Below, piece after piece: positions 35,903 through 44,949 of a DNA stretch of 63,478 nucleotides (the first letter of the stretch is position 1; every line of letters begins with the position of its first letter). The stretch is from contig NZ_JABBYC010000022.1 in the NCBI RefSeq assembly GCF_016742955.1, positions 1 through 63,478 on the forward strand. The letters run 5' to 3'. The position numbers and the translations under genes were made by a program. The DNA is from Myceligenerans indicum (lineage in GTDB: Bacteria; Actinomycetota; Actinomycetes; Actinomycetales; Cellulomonadaceae). The notes beneath the pieces are model-generated. The model was not told where the DNA came from. It was given only the letters and a program-made list of their open reading frames with translations, and ran no database searches.

Positions 35903-35957
35903 CCGCGAGCGCGGGGAGCACCAGGTCTCGGCCGGCACCCACGCCGGTCTCGATGTC

Positions 35958-36689
35958 TCAGACGATGCCCGATGTTCCCAGCAGGGCCCCGGCGGTGTAG
36001 GTCGCGGCCAGCGCGAGCGCGCCTCCTGTCACCACACGGATGATCGCGCGGGTCTTCGAGCTGCCGCCGATGTGTGCGGAGATCGCGCCGGTGACGGCGA
36101 GGGCGATGAGCACGGCGGCGAACGTGACGGGCACGCGCAGGGCGGGCGGGGGCAGCAGGATCGCGAGCATGGGGAGGATCGCGCCGATCGTGAACGCCAC
36201 GGCGGACGCGAACGCGGCATGCCACGGGCTGACCACGTCGTGCTCGTCGATGTTCAGCTCGGCCGCGAGGTGGGCGCCGAGCGCATCGTGCGCGGTCAGC
36301 TCGATCGCGACCTGGCGGGCGGTGTCCTCGCTGAGCCCTCTGGCCCGATACAGGCCGGCGAGTTCCTCGAGCTCCTCCTCAGGCATGTCGGCCAGCTCTT
36401 GTCGTTCCTTGGCGATCAGCGCCCGCTCGCTGTCGCTCTGGCTGCTGACCGACACGTACTCGCCCAGCGCCATGGAGATCGCGCCTCCGATCAGGCCCGC
36501 GAGCCCGGCGGTGAGAATGGGAGGGATCACGCTGGTCGCGCCGGCGACGCCGACCACGATCGCAGCGACCGACACGATCCCGTCGTTGGCGCCGAGAACA
36601 CCGGCGCGCAGCCAGTTCAACCGTTGCGCGATCCCACCGCGGTGCGGCTCGTCTGCGTGCAGGTCCACATCAGCTGCGGCGGTCGTCAT
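35958..36689 (-). CDS. VIT1/CCC1 family iron/manganese transporter
   Basis: 243 residues. The N-terminal soluble stretch is followed by helix 1 with LRAGVLGANDGIVSVAAIVVG, then GLIGGAISMALGEYVSVSSQ, a charged Glu-rich cytoplasmic segment (metal-binding region, about 85-130) and three more helices. These are hallmarks of the VIT family, which moves Fe2+ or Mn2+. The ATG at 36689 gives MTTAAADVDLHADEP. It lies between an IS scar and an esterase, with no operon partner. Confidence 0.92.
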   Translation of the reverse strand: MTTAAADVDLHADEPHRGGIAQRLNWLRAGVLGANDGIVSVAAIVVGVAGATSVIPPILTAGLAGLIGGAISMALGEYVSVSSQSDSERALIAKERQELADMPEEELEELAGLYRARGLSEDTARQVAIELTAHDALGAHLAAELNIDEHDVVSPWHAAFASAVAFTIGAILPMLAILLPPPALRVPVTFAAVLIALAVTGAISAHIGGSSKTRAIIRVVTGGALALAATYTAGALLGTSGIV

Positions 36690-36913
36690 GAGGCGACTCC
36701 ACACGACCGGGCCGGTTCGCGCAAGGATGGTAAGGCTCAACGAACACAGGCCCACCTGCGCCCCGCGACGGCAGGTGACCACCGACCGGAGAGCGTGGCG
36801 AGCCCCCGAGAGGGAACCCTCGCGGCCGTCACATGTCGGTCCAGTTCGGCATCCTCGATGCCTCTCGGAACCGTCGGTGCGCCCGGGCCGTATACCCGGC
36901 GCCTCCCGCACCG
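36690..36913. other. Intergenic region, VIT gene to esterase
   Basis: 224 bp between the VIT start and the esterase stop. It should hold the VIT promoter. I see no gene and no strong hairpin. Confidence 0.5.
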
Positions 36914-37891
36914 TCATGAGGCACTCCTCGTCCCCAGCACCCGGCCGAGCCAGTCGGTCCGTGTCCGCCGCGCCGCCGTCGAGACCCGCGCCTCGGGCAC
37001 GAGCGCGTCGAAGCCGTGGAAGCCCCCGGCCCACACGTGCAGCTCCGCCTGGCCCCCCGCCGCCCAGATCCCGTTCGCGTAGCTGACGTCCTCGTCCCGG
37101 AACACCTCGGCCGAGCCGACGTCGACGTAGGTGGGCGGCAGGCCGGACAGGTCGTCGGCCCGGGCCGGCGACACGTACGGCGACACCTCGGTCGCCGGCC
37201 CGTCGCCCAGCACGGACCGCCAGCCGAACGCGTTCATGGCCCGGCTCCAGGTGGCGGGGCCCTCGGCGAACTGGTGGCTCGAGCCGGTGTCGTTGCGATG
37301 GTCGAGCATGGGGCAGACCAGCACCTGCGCGGCGACGGCAGGCGCCCCGCGATCCCGCGCGAGCAGGGTGACGCCCGCGGCGAGGCCACCTCCCGCGCTG
37401 GTCCCTGCCACGACGAGCCGGGCCGGGTCCACGCCCAGGTCGGCGGCATGCTCGGCGACCCAGGTCAGCCCTCGGAAGCAGTCCTCCACCAGCGTTGTGC
37501 CGGTCGCCTCCGGCGCCAGCCGGTAGTCCACGGTCACCACCACGACGCCGAGCTGGTCGAGCCACTCCAGCGGGATGTCGATGTTCGAGAACCGGTCCCC
37601 CATCACCATCCCGCCACCGTGCACCCAGTAGACACAGGGCACAGGGGTCGAGCGGTCCAGGCCCGGCGGGCTCAGGACGGTCAGCGGGACCGGCGCCCCG
37701 TCCGGTGCGGTGACCCCGACGTCGCGCCGGTCGACGGCACGCCCGGCCGTGAGCAGGCTGTCGACGCTCTCCGCCGTGGGCACGGCGAGGTCGCGCACCT
37801 GTGGCAGCGTGGCGCTGCTCAGGGCCGCGGCGGGCAGGAGGTCGAGCAGCGGCCGCAGCTCGGGATCGATCTCGGGGCGGATGGTCGTCAT
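36914..37891 (-). CDS. HSL-family alpha/beta hydrolase (esterase)
   Basis: 325 residues. The oxyanion motif CVYWVHGGGMVMGD is near 85-98, the nucleophile in VVAGTSAGGGLAAG (near 165), the acid in YVDVGSAEVFRDED, and the His in AGGFHGFD. All catalytic parts are present. A short carboxyl ester is the probable substrate. The ATG at 37891 (MTTIRPEIDP) has GAGAGGAA upstream. It follows an ABM protein gene on the same strand by 67 bp. Confidence 0.9.
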   Translation of the reverse strand: MTTIRPEIDPELRPLLDLLPAAALSSATLPQVRDLAVPTAESVDSLLTAGRAVDRRDVGVTAPDGAPVPLTVLSPPGLDRSTPVPCVYWVHGGGMVMGDRFSNIDIPLEWLDQLGVVVVTVDYRLAPEATGTTLVEDCFRGLTWVAEHAADLGVDPARLVVAGTSAGGGLAAGVTLLARDRGAPAVAAQVLVCPMLDHRNDTGSSHQFAEGPATWSRAMNAFGWRSVLGDGPATEVSPYVSPARADDLSGLPPTYVDVGSAEVFRDEDVSYANGIWAAGGQAELHVWAGGFHGFDALVPEARVSTAARRTRTDWLGRVLGTRSAS

Positions 37892-37958
37892 GGCATGTTC
37901 CTCTCGGTCAGGGTTCGGGATCGTCGGCGGGCTCGGCCGCTCCGGCGGGGCCCGCGGC

Positions 37959-38264
37959 TCAGAACTCGGCCTTGCCGCCGACGGGCACCTGGTCGGTGTA
38001 CCCGGACTCCCCCGCCAGCAGCTCCTGCAGCTCGGCGACGAGGGCCTGCGCCTCGGCGCTCGCGAAGAACGCGGTGTGGGCCTCCTCGGAGGTCCAGCCC
38101 TCGGTGACGTGCACGACATCGGCGTTGCCCGCCGAGCGGCTGATCAGGAAGACGGGGCAGTCGTCGCGGGACAGCGACGGGGCGTGCAGCAGCATCTCGA
38201 CCAGGGCGTCGCCCTTGCCGGGCTGCGCGGTCATGGTGGCCTGGAATCCGTGGCGGACGGTCAT
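37959..38264 (-). CDS. Antibiotic biosynthesis monooxygenase (ABM) family protein
   Basis: 101 residues forming a single ABM/YgiN-type ferredoxin-like fold: the N-terminal strand GFQATMTAQPGKGDALVEML, DVVHVTEGWTSEEAHTAFFAS and a short C-terminus. Relatives are quinol monooxygenases. It is probably co-transcribed with the downstream esterase. An AraC regulator begins divergently 152 bp away and may control the pair. Confidence 0.85.
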   Translation of the reverse strand: MTVRHGFQATMTAQPGKGDALVEMLLHAPSLSRDDCPVFLISRSAGNADVVHVTEGWTSEEAHTAFFASAEAQALVAELQELLAGESGYTDQVPVGGKAEF

Positions 38265-38416
38265 GTGGGGCTCCTCGGTGCGGGGGCTCCTGGGAGCCCG
38301 TGTGCTGTGTGTCCATCACACCGCGCAGGCCCTCCCCGCCGACAGACCGATCGTCCCGGCGGCTTGCACAATCCTCTCGACACGGCGAGCATCGTGAATG
38401 TGCCATGATCGGGGGC

Positions 38417-39334
38417 ATGAGCGCTGTGGACCTCGAAGAGCTACGCACGCTGCTCGCCCGGCACGCACGGCGGGACAGCAGTGCGACGGCGCTGGACGAC
38501 GTCCTGGTCTCGGCGGTGCAGCGCACCGCGCCGCCCGCGCCGTCCATGTCAGGCGTAGTCATGGCGCTGATCGCCCAGGGCTCGAAGCGGATAGCGCTCG
38601 GGGACCGCGTGTACGAGTACGGTGCCGGGCAGTACCTGGTGGCATCCGTCGACCTGCCGGTGACCGGGCTCTTCACGAGGGCTCGCCCCGGCGAGCCGGC
38701 GCTCGGCTTCGGGCTCGTCCTGCGGCCGGCGCTGATCGCGGAGCTCCTGCTGCAGGCCGGACCCGGCGACCTCCCTCCGACCGGCGCCGCGGCCCCTGCC
38801 GGCATGGTGGTCAGCGATGCCTCCGCGCCCCTCGTCGACGCCGTCGTGCGACTGCTGCGGCTGCTCGAGAGCCCACGCGACGCCGCGGTCCTGGCACCGC
38901 TCGTCAAGCGCGAGATCCTCTGGCGGCTGATCACCGGGGAGCAGGGCGCCACTGTGCGTCAGCTCGGCCTTGCCGACAGCGGCCTCGCCCACGTCGCCCG
39001 GGCCGTCCGGTGGATCCGCGAGCACTACGCCCAGCCCTTTCGTGTCCAGGACGTGGCGGCGCTGTCGGGCATGAGCGTCTCGGCGTTCTACCGGAACTTC
39101 CAGGCCGTCACAGCGATGAGCCCCATCCAGTTCCAGAAACGGATCCGGCTCCAGGAGGCACGGCTGCTGCTCGCCACGCGCCCCGGCGACGTGACCGGCG
39201 TCGGGCTGCGGGTCGGCTACGACAGCCCGTCGCAGTTCAGCCGTGAGTACCGGCGCCAGTTCGGCCTGCCGCCCAGCCAGGACGCCGTCCTGCTGCGCGA
39301 CACGTCCGCCGACCGAGCCCCGGCCCTCGTGTAG
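38417..39334 (+). CDS. AraC family transcriptional regulator
   Basis: 305 residues. The N-terminal AraC_N (cupin-like) domain covers about 10-190. The C-terminal double HTH (about 205-295) has [34 protein letters not shown] and the second helix pair [26 protein letters not shown]. The ATG at 38417 is favoured by the GGGGG just upstream; 38405 is an alternative. It is divergent from the ABM-esterase pair. Confidence 0.9.
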   Translation: MSAVDLEELRTLLARHARRDSSATALDDVLVSAVQRTAPPAPSMSGVVMALIAQGSKRIALGDRVYEYGAGQYLVASVDLPVTGLFTRARPGEPALGFGLVLRPALIAELLLQAGPGDLPPTGAAAPAGMVVSDASAPLVDAVVRLLRLLESPRDAAVLAPLVKREILWRLITGEQGATVRQLGLADSGLAHVARAVRWIREHYAQPFRVQDVAALSGMSVSAFYRNFQAVTAMSPIQFQKRIRLQEARLLLATRPGDVTGVGLRVGYDSPSQFSREYRRQFGLPPSQDAVLLRDTSADRAPALV

Positions 39335-39459
39335 GCGATGGGCCGTGTTCGGGTCGCCGCCTTCCCGCCGCGCCGCCGGCAGGAGAGCTGCTGGACCCAC
39401 CCGGGGGTTCTGTCGGGGACACTGGACACAGCAATGTCTGTCGAGACGAGGAGTCTGAA

Positions 39460-40395
39460 GTGCCCCAGGGAACTGTCCGATGGTTCGACGCCGACCGTGG
39501 GTTCGGCTTCATCGACGTCGGGAACGAGGCCGAGGACCTGTTCGTGCATGCGTCCGAGATCGTCGGCGGCGACGGACCGAAGCTCCTCCGCGAGGGGCAG
39601 GCCGTCGAGTTCGAGGTGGGCGAGGGCGAGCGTGGCCCGCAGGCGCGCCGTGTCCGCGTCACGGGCGACCGGGCCGCCGACGCGCCCGTGGGTGTGCTCG
39701 GCACCGTCACCTGGTACGAGCCGGCCAAGGGATACGGCTTCGTCACGCCCGACGACGGTCGCGGCGAGATCTTCGTGCACAGCTCGGCCGTCGTCACCGG
39801 CGGCGTGATCTCGGAGGGGCAGCGCGTGGCGTTCCTCGTCGTCGACGGCGAGAAGGGGCCGCAGGCGGACCACCTGCTACCGCTGGGGGCGCAGGCTGCC
39901 CGGCATGCCGTGCCCTCGGACGGCGCGGACGGCACGGTGTCCTGGTACGACGACGCCAAGGGTTTCGGGTTCGTCACTCCCGACTCGGGCGGCGAGGACG
40001 TCTTCGTCCACGTCCGGGCGCTCGGCCCCGGTGTGACCGAGCTTTCCGAGGGTGCACGTGTGACGTATGACGTCGTCGAGACCGACAAGGGGCCGAATGC
40101 CCGCAACGTGCAGCTCGTGCGCGGCTCCGGGAGTGGGCGCGCGGCCGCGGACCGCGGTCGGTCGGGCCGTCCTGCGGCATCGAACCGGCCCGTGCGAGCA
40201 GGTGAGGGCACCGTCGCGCGCTACGACGCGGAGCGCGGTTTCGGCTTCATCACCCCCGATGCCGGGGGCGCGGACCTGTTCGTGCACGTGTCGGTCGTGC
40301 AGGGCACCGATTTCCTGGAGGAGGGTGACCGGGTCCGGTACAAGGTGCGCCAGAGCGACCGGGGACCGCAGGCCGACCACGTCGAACTGGCGTGA
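39460..40395 (+). CDS. Protein of four tandem cold-shock domains
   Basis: 311 residues made almost wholly of four cold-shock domains at about 3-67, 79-141, 156-220 and 248-311. Each has an RNP1-like GFGF or GYGF segment and an RNP2-like FVH (LFVH, IFVH, VFVH, LFVH), and each ends with a KGPQA or RGPQA motif. They are expected to bind single-stranded nucleic acid. A basic, Gly/Ser/Arg-rich linker (221-247) separates the last domain. Bacterial cold-shock proteins are normally single domains of about 67 residues. The GTG start at 39460 ([10 protein letters not shown]) has a GAGGAG site. It stands alone. Confidence 0.93.
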   Translation: MPQGTVRWFDADRGFGFIDVGNEAEDLFVHASEIVGGDGPKLLREGQAVEFEVGEGERGPQARRVRVTGDRAADAPVGVLGTVTWYEPAKGYGFVTPDDGRGEIFVHSSAVVTGGVISEGQRVAFLVVDGEKGPQADHLLPLGAQAARHAVPSDGADGTVSWYDDAKGFGFVTPDSGGEDVFVHVRALGPGVTELSEGARVTYDVVETDKGPNARNVQLVRGSGSGRAAADRGRSGRPAASNRPVRAGEGTVARYDAERGFGFITPDAGGADLFVHVSVVQGTDFLEEGDRVRYKVRQSDRGPQADHVELA

Positions 40396-40403
40396 GCTGC
40401 GAT

Positions 40404-40423
40404 GTTCCACGACATCGTGGAAC
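40404..40423. promoter_or_regulatory. Near-perfect 20-bp palindrome after the cold-shock gene
   Basis: GTTCCACGACATCGTGGAAC, 9-bp arms around CA, starting 9 bp past the stop. It could be a terminator hairpin for the plus strand or a protein-binding site; no T run follows. Confidence 0.5.
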
Positions 40424-40527
40424 GGTCCCGCCGCGGGGCGGCATCCCGGCCACGGGCACCACGCCGCCGGCGGATCTGCCCTTCGCTCGGCTCGGATCGG
40501 TGCCGGGCGGCCGGCACTGCGGACGCC

Positions 40528-40548
40528 CCCGCCGGCCCTACCGGCGGG
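40528..40548. terminator. Hairpin at the end of the XRE-cupin gene
   Basis: CCCGCCGG (40528-40535), CCCTA loop, CCGGCGGG (40541-40548). It overlaps the stop of the minus-strand regulator and lies between two convergent genes. Confidence 0.55.
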
Positions 40549-41173
40549 CGACCGCCGGATGCGTGTGCGCGACCGACAGCAGGACGCGAGCCCCCGTGTC
40601 GCCGGCCACCGCCCAGCGGTGCCGGATACCTGCCGGGTGGCTGATCGCTTCGCCCGCACCGAGCCGCCAGGAGCCCTCGTGCTCCAGGGTGACCTCGAGC
40701 TCGCCGCCCATCACGTAGACGGTCATCTCGCCGTCGGACTCGAACCAGTCCCCGAGATCGGCGCCGGGCTCGATGTCGTACTCCACCACCTCGAGCAGGT
40801 GCCCGGCGCCGCCGGACAGGAGCCTGCCTCTTGCCGCTCCCGGCACGTCGGACACGGCCAGCTCCTGACCGTCCCCCTGGCGCAGGACGGACACCCCGCG
40901 CGGCGCCGCCACCGCCGGCATGAGCTGGCTCGGCGGCACACCGAGCGCATGAGCCAGCCGGTAGAGGCTCGACAGCGAGGGGCTCGTCTCGCCCTTCTCG
41001 ACCTGGCTGAGGAACGGCTGGCTCATCCCGCCCGCCCGCGCCAGGGCACGCATCGAGAGCCCCGCCGCCTCGCGCGCACGCCGCACGGCTCGCCCCACCG
41101 CCGCACGAACGTCGGCCGCGACCTCCGGATGCTGTAACACCGGCTTAACCCCCACGGCTCGATCCTGGCCCAT
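40538..41173 (-). CDS. XRE-family regulator with cupin domain
   Basis: 211 residues. The N-terminal helix-turn-helix at about 24-80 reads RAREAAGLSMRALARAGGMSQPFLSQVEKG. The C-terminal cupin at about 125-200 has EYDIEPGADLGDWF and EGSWRLGAGEAISHPAGIRHRW. Such regulators sense a small metabolite in the cupin. The ATG at 41173 (MGQDRAVG) is preferred to a TTG 12 bp upstream. It is divergent from a 2OG oxygenase across 84 bp holding an inverted repeat, so it probably controls that gene. Confidence 0.92.
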   Translation of the reverse strand: MGQDRAVGVKPVLQHPEVAADVRAAVGRAVRRAREAAGLSMRALARAGGMSQPFLSQVEKGETSPSLSSLYRLAHALGVPPSQLMPAVAAPRGVSVLRQGDGQELAVSDVPGAARGRLLSGGAGHLLEVVEYDIEPGADLGDWFESDGEMTVYVMGGELEVTLEHEGSWRLGAGEAISHPAGIRHRWAVAGDTGARVLLSVAHTHPAVARR

Positions 41174-41174
41174 A

Positions 41175-41195
41175 GTGATAACCAATACCTATCAC
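41175..41195. promoter_or_regulatory. Inverted repeat operator, XRE-cupin / oxygenase
   Basis: GTGATA (41175-41180), 9 bp, TATCAC (41190-41195). It begins 2 bp from the regulator ATG and is AT-rich against a GC-rich background, fitting an XRE operator over the divergent promoters. Confidence 0.6.
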
Positions 41196-41257
41196 CTTGG
41201 CCCCGGGCGGTCGCCCGGGACAGGACCGAAGGTATCCGAACACCGAAGGAGACTCGC

Positions 41258-42307
41258 ATGCCCGCATTCCACGTCCCCGCGATCGACATCACTCCCTACA
41301 TCGCGAACGGCACCGACGCCGAGCGAGCCGACGTCGCTTGTCAGGTCGACGAGGCGGCCCGCACGGTCGGCTTCATGCAGATCCTCGGGCATGGGATCCC
41401 GCTCGAGGCGTGGGCCCGCCTCGGGCGCGCGAGTGACCGGTTCTTCGAGCTGCCACTCGACGTCAAGAAGCAGTACCGGGCCCCCGCCGGCGTCAACCGC
41501 GGGTACAGCCCGCCCAGGTCCGAGCGCCTCAGCCTCAGCCTGGGCGTCGAGAAGGCCGAGCGCATGAACGACTTCTTCGAGGCCTTCAACCTCGGCGCCA
41601 CCACCACCGACTACCCCGGCGCCGGCCTCGACCCCCGCATGTACCCCGAGAACATCTGGCCCGCCGAGAGCGACACGTTCCAGGACGACGTCGAGCTGTG
41701 GATGTCACACGCCCGATCCGTGGCCCGCGTCATGATGCGGATCTTCACCGACGCTCTCGGCCTGCCGGCCGGGCACTTCGACGCGTACACCGACCACTCG
41801 CTCGACGTCCTGCGGATGAACAACTACGCCCTCCCCGAGGGTGAGCGGGTCGAACTCGACGGTGATCTCATCGGCATGGGCGAGCACACCGACTTCGGCA
41901 TCGTGACGCTCTTGTGGGCCGACGACGTCAAGGGGCTCCAGGTCCTGGACGCCGACGGCGGCTGGAACGATGTCTCACCACTGCCCGGCGCCCTGCTCGT
42001 CAACCTCGGCGACCTGACGGCGCGCTGGACGAACGAGCAGTGGAAGTCGACGCTGCACCGCGTGAAGCCCCCGGTGATCGACGGCCGCATCAGGCGGCGC
42101 CGGTCGGCCGCGTTCTTCCTCGACGGCAATGTCGACGCGGTGATCACGACACTCCCCGGATGCGTCGCCGAGGGCGATACCGAGCTGTACGGCCCCATCA
42201 CCGTCGGCGAGCACATCGAAGCGAAGCTCAACGGCTCCCGGGGCCTCGTGAACAACACGAAGGACACCGGTCGCGAGGCCCGGCGCGTCCTGGCCGGCGA
42301 CGCCTGA
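41258..42307 (+). CDS. 2-oxoglutarate-Fe(II) oxygenase (isopenicillin N synthase-like)
   Basis: 349 residues. The N-terminal DIOX_N domain begins VPAIDITPYIANG. The catalytic 2OG-FeII_Oxy domain has the iron motif GEHTDFGIVTLL (His-x-Asp), the distal His in TLHRVKPP and the 2OG-binding Arg-x-Ser in RRRSAAFFLD. All ligands are present. Family members hydroxylate or cyclise small molecules; the substrate here is unknown. The start has a GAAGGAGA site. It is probably controlled by the divergent XRE-cupin regulator. Confidence 0.92.
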   Translation: MPAFHVPAIDITPYIANGTDAERADVACQVDEAARTVGFMQILGHGIPLEAWARLGRASDRFFELPLDVKKQYRAPAGVNRGYSPPRSERLSLSLGVEKAERMNDFFEAFNLGATTTDYPGAGLDPRMYPENIWPAESDTFQDDVELWMSHARSVARVMMRIFTDALGLPAGHFDAYTDHSLDVLRMNNYALPEGERVELDGDLIGMGEHTDFGIVTLLWADDVKGLQVLDADGGWNDVSPLPGALLVNLGDLTARWTNEQWKSTLHRVKPPVIDGRIRRRRSAAFFLDGNVDAVITTLPGCVAEGDTELYGPITVGEHIEAKLNGSRGLVNNTKDTGREARRVLAGDA

Positions 42308-42670
42308 CCGGCACACTCCGGGAGGCACGTCCCGGGCAGCCCGCCCGCCTCACACGATGCCCGAACGTGACCTGCGAAAACAGACCGCAGGGATCCCGGA
42401 TGAGCGACTGTGGCGATGCTATGGTCTGGAGCGATACCACGGAGGGCGCGCCCGTCGCTCCACCACCACTTCGGCGACCGGCCGGAACCGGTCCGCGCGG
42501 TGGTCGATGTGCCGTTCGGGGCGATGTACCCGACATCGGTCGCGCCGCCAACCCCGGTCGAACGAACCGGCGCGCTACTGCGTGCCGGTTTCGTCACCGG
42601 CCAGGCACACGGCTGACTCCTTCTCGATCCGGCCGAAGCAAGCAAGAACCCTCTCCACGGAGCAACACTC
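42308..42670. other. Gap between oxygenase and SDR
   Basis: 363 bp. A plus-strand open frame at 42410-42616 (68 codons, SLHHHFGDRPEPVRAVVDV then PFGAMYPTSV) has no clear ribosome site or recognised family and could be a remnant of an inactivated gene. The 3' end contains the SDR leader; no distinct operator was found. Confidence 0.4.
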
Positions 42671-43444
42671 ATGACCGACCTGCTCACAGACAAGACGATC
42701 CTCATTACCGGCGCCTCGTCCGGTATCGGCGAGTCCGCCGCGCACCTGTTCGCCCGCGAGGGCGCGAACCTCGTCATCACCGCCCGCCGCAAGGCCGAAC
42801 TTGACCGCGTCGCCGCGAGCATCACCGCCCACGGAGGCAACGTCCTCGCCGTTCAGGCCGACACCACCAACGCCGAAGACCTGCAACGAGCCGTCGCCGC
42901 CGCGGTCGAGAGGTGGGGGCGCCTCGACGGCGCACTGAACAACGCGGGCCGCACCCAGGGTGGCGGCCGTCTCGCCGAGGTCACCGACGAGACCTTCGAC
43001 TCCGTCCTGGAGACCAACTTCAAAGGCGTGTGGCTGGCGATGCGCGCCGAGCTGAAGGCGATGACCTCGCAGGGCGCCCCTGGTGGTTCGATCGTCAACA
43101 TCAGCAGCATCGGAGGCACCTTCGGCGCTGCCGGGCAGAGCGTGTACGGAGCGACGAAGGCTGCCGTCATCGCGCTGAGCCGCGCCGCCGCAGCCGAATA
43201 CGGCCGCGACAGGGTCCGCGTCAACGCCATCGCGCCCGGCGCCACGATGACCGAGATGATGGTCGCCTGGCAGCAGCGCGACCCGAGCATCATCGAGCAC
43301 CTCAGCTCCCTCGCCGCCCTCGGCCGCCCCGGCCAACCGGACGAGATCGCCGAGGCCGCCGCCTGGCTCCTCAGCGACCGCGCGAGCTACGTCACCGGTA
43401 TGGCCCTCGGCGTCGACGGCGGCACCGCCACCTGGCCGCACTGA
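42671..43444 (+). CDS. Short-chain dehydrogenase/reductase
   Basis: A classical SDR of 257 residues. TGASSGIG, NNAGRTQGGG, the Ser/Tyr/Lys active site ISSIGGTFG and YGATKAA, then RVNAIAPGATMTEM and the C-terminal YVTGMALGVDGGTATWPH are those of glucose 1-dehydrogenase/3-oxoacyl reductase-like enzymes. CGGAGC lies 12 bp before the ATG. It is convergent with the next gene (MFS), which ends 109 bp downstream. The true substrate is unknown. Confidence 0.92.
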   Translation: MTDLLTDKTILITGASSGIGESAAHLFAREGANLVITARRKAELDRVAASITAHGGNVLAVQADTTNAEDLQRAVAAAVERWGRLDGALNNAGRTQGGGRLAEVTDETFDSVLETNFKGVWLAMRAELKAMTSQGAPGGSIVNISSIGGTFGAAGQSVYGATKAAVIALSRAAAAEYGRDRVRVNAIAPGATMTEMMVAWQQRDPSIIEHLSSLAALGRPGQPDEIAEAAAWLLSDRASYVTGMALGVDGGTATWPH

Positions 43445-43553
43445 GTCGACCTGAGCCGCGCCGCCACCCCGCCTCAGGAGCACCCGGACGGGCAGGAGGC
43501 CATCGCGGTGAACCTGCCCGGCGCGGTCAGGATCGCGTCGACCGAGTCGGGGC

Positions 43554-44801
43554 TTAGGCAGTGCTCGTCACCTTGGGAGCTTCGTCGGGGACAGCGGTTC
43601 GGGGGCGGACGGCGCCGGCCAGGAGCAGGCCTGCGAGGCAGCACAGCAGGGGTGCGAGCAGTGCGGTGTTGATCCCCACGGCGTCGGACAGCCATCCGAT
43701 GACCGCGGGTCCGGCGAGCATGCCGAGGTAGCCGAGCCCGACGACGCGGGACAGGATCACTCCGCGGCGCGCGGACGACAGGTTGCCGGCGGCGGTGAAC
43801 AACTGGGGCACGATGCCCGACAGGCCGAGACCGAACAGCAGCCAGCAGGCCAGTGTCAGCGGGTAGTCCGGTGACAGGATCACGCCCAGGATCCCGGCTC
43901 CGGCCAGGAGGGATCCGCCGCGCACGACGGCGACGGGCCCGAGGCGAGCGACGAAGCGGTCGGCGGTGAGCCGGCCGATCGTCATTGCCAGCGCGAAGGT
44001 GCCGTAGGCCAGGGCTGCGAAGGATTGGCTCCGGTGCAGGTGTTCGACGGCGTGCACGGCGCTCCAGTCGGTGGCGGTGCCTTCTGCGAGGTTGAGCAGG
44101 ACAGCCAGGACGGCCAGGGCGATGGCCGGTGCGAGCACCGAGGGTTCGCCGGCGTGAGCGGTGTGGCCTTCCCGGGAGGTGGTGATGTCGGCCTCGGGGA
44201 CGCCGTCGGGGACTGGTGGCGCAGGCTCGGTGAGGTCCTCACGGGCCAGGAGGCGTGGCACGCTGAGCGCACCGACCGCCGCTGCGGAGAGGGATGCGGT
44301 GCCCAGGGCTCCGGTGGTGGGCATGTCGAGCGTGTGGAAGAGGGCGCCCAGCCCGGCGCCGGCGGCTCCGGCGATGGAGAAGTAGCCGTGGAAGGCCGAC
44401 ATGATGGGGCGGCCGTAGGCGTTCTGGATCTTGACGGCCTGGTCGTTGGCGGCCACCGTGACGGCGCCGGTGCCGACGCCGAGCAGGGGCAGGATGACCG
44501 CCAGGTGCCACGCGGTGGTCGCCAGGCCGGGTCCGTTGATGGCCACGGCGATGACGGCCACGCTCAGGCCGGCCGTGCGGCGGCTGCCCCACCGGTCACT
44601 GATCCAGCCGGCCGCCTGCATGCCTGCAATCGAGCCTGCGCCCAGGGCCAGCAGGAGCAGCCCGAGCGTGGAGTTGGAGATGCCGGTACGGGCCTGGACG
44701 GCGGGGATGTTGACGACCCACAGCGCGATCGCCAGACCGGTCAGCACGAACAGCCCGGTGTTGGCGATCCGGACGCGGCGGAGTTCGGCAGGCGCAAGCA
44801 T
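43554..44801 (-). CDS. MFS transporter of the acetyltransferase/TetR module
   Basis: 415 residues with 12 predicted helices; the loop 2-3 motif is GWISDRWGSRRTAG and there is a hydrophilic central loop of about 40 residues. It resembles MFS efflux proteins of the YbjJ/fucose-permease-like class. The ATG at 44801 (MLAPAELRRV) abuts the operator at 44802-44817, so the transcript may be leaderless. A start at 44819 (MCTIVRM) would place the operator inside the coding region. It probably exports the acetylated product or the inducer; this is inference. Confidence 0.87.
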   Translation of the reverse strand: MLAPAELRRVRIANTGLFVLTGLAIALWVVNIPAVQARTGISNSTLGLLLLALGAGSIAGMQAAGWISDRWGSRRTAGLSVAVIAVAINGPGLATTAWHLAVILPLLGVGTGAVTVAANDQAVKIQNAYGRPIMSAFHGYFSIAGAAGAGLGALFHTLDMPTTGALGTASLSAAAVGALSVPRLLAREDLTEPAPPVPDGVPEADITTSREGHTAHAGEPSVLAPAIALAVLAVLLNLAEGTATDWSAVHAVEHLHRSQSFAALAYGTFALAMTIGRLTADRFVARLGPVAVVRGGSLLAGAGILGVILSPDYPLTLACWLLFGLGLSGIVPQLFTAAGNLSSARRGVILSRVVGLGYLGMLAGPAVIGWLSDAVGINTALLAPLLCCLAGLLLAGAVRPRTAVPDEAPKVTSTA

Positions 44802-44817
44802 GCGTACGATCGTACAC
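44802..44817. promoter_or_regulatory. TetR operator copy 1, next to the MFS start
   Basis: GCGTACGATCGTACAC, a nearly perfect palindrome immediately before the MFS ATG. Its core matches the copies at 44857 and 45748. Confidence 0.72.
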
Positions 44818-44856
44818 ATCGTCGGAGTGCTTGCCTACCTGCTGGTAAGTTCCTTT

Positions 44857-44872
44857 GTGTACGAACGTACAC
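44857..44872. promoter_or_regulatory. TetR operator copy 2, before acetyltransferase 1
   Basis: GTGTACGAACGTACAC, palindromic except for the two central bases. It sits in the divergent promoter region, 78 bp before the first acetyltransferase start. Confidence 0.75.
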
Positions 44873-44949
44873 TCGACTCGGTGCCCGCTGCACCGGTCGA
44901 GCAGGACCGGACCCGCACCGGCGGGCGGACGACACGAGGGAGTTCTGCG

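Noticed and set aside
42410..42616. 68-codon plus-strand frame before the SDR
   Set aside because: No ribosome site or homology that I can recognise. It could be a remnant but is not supported as a gene.
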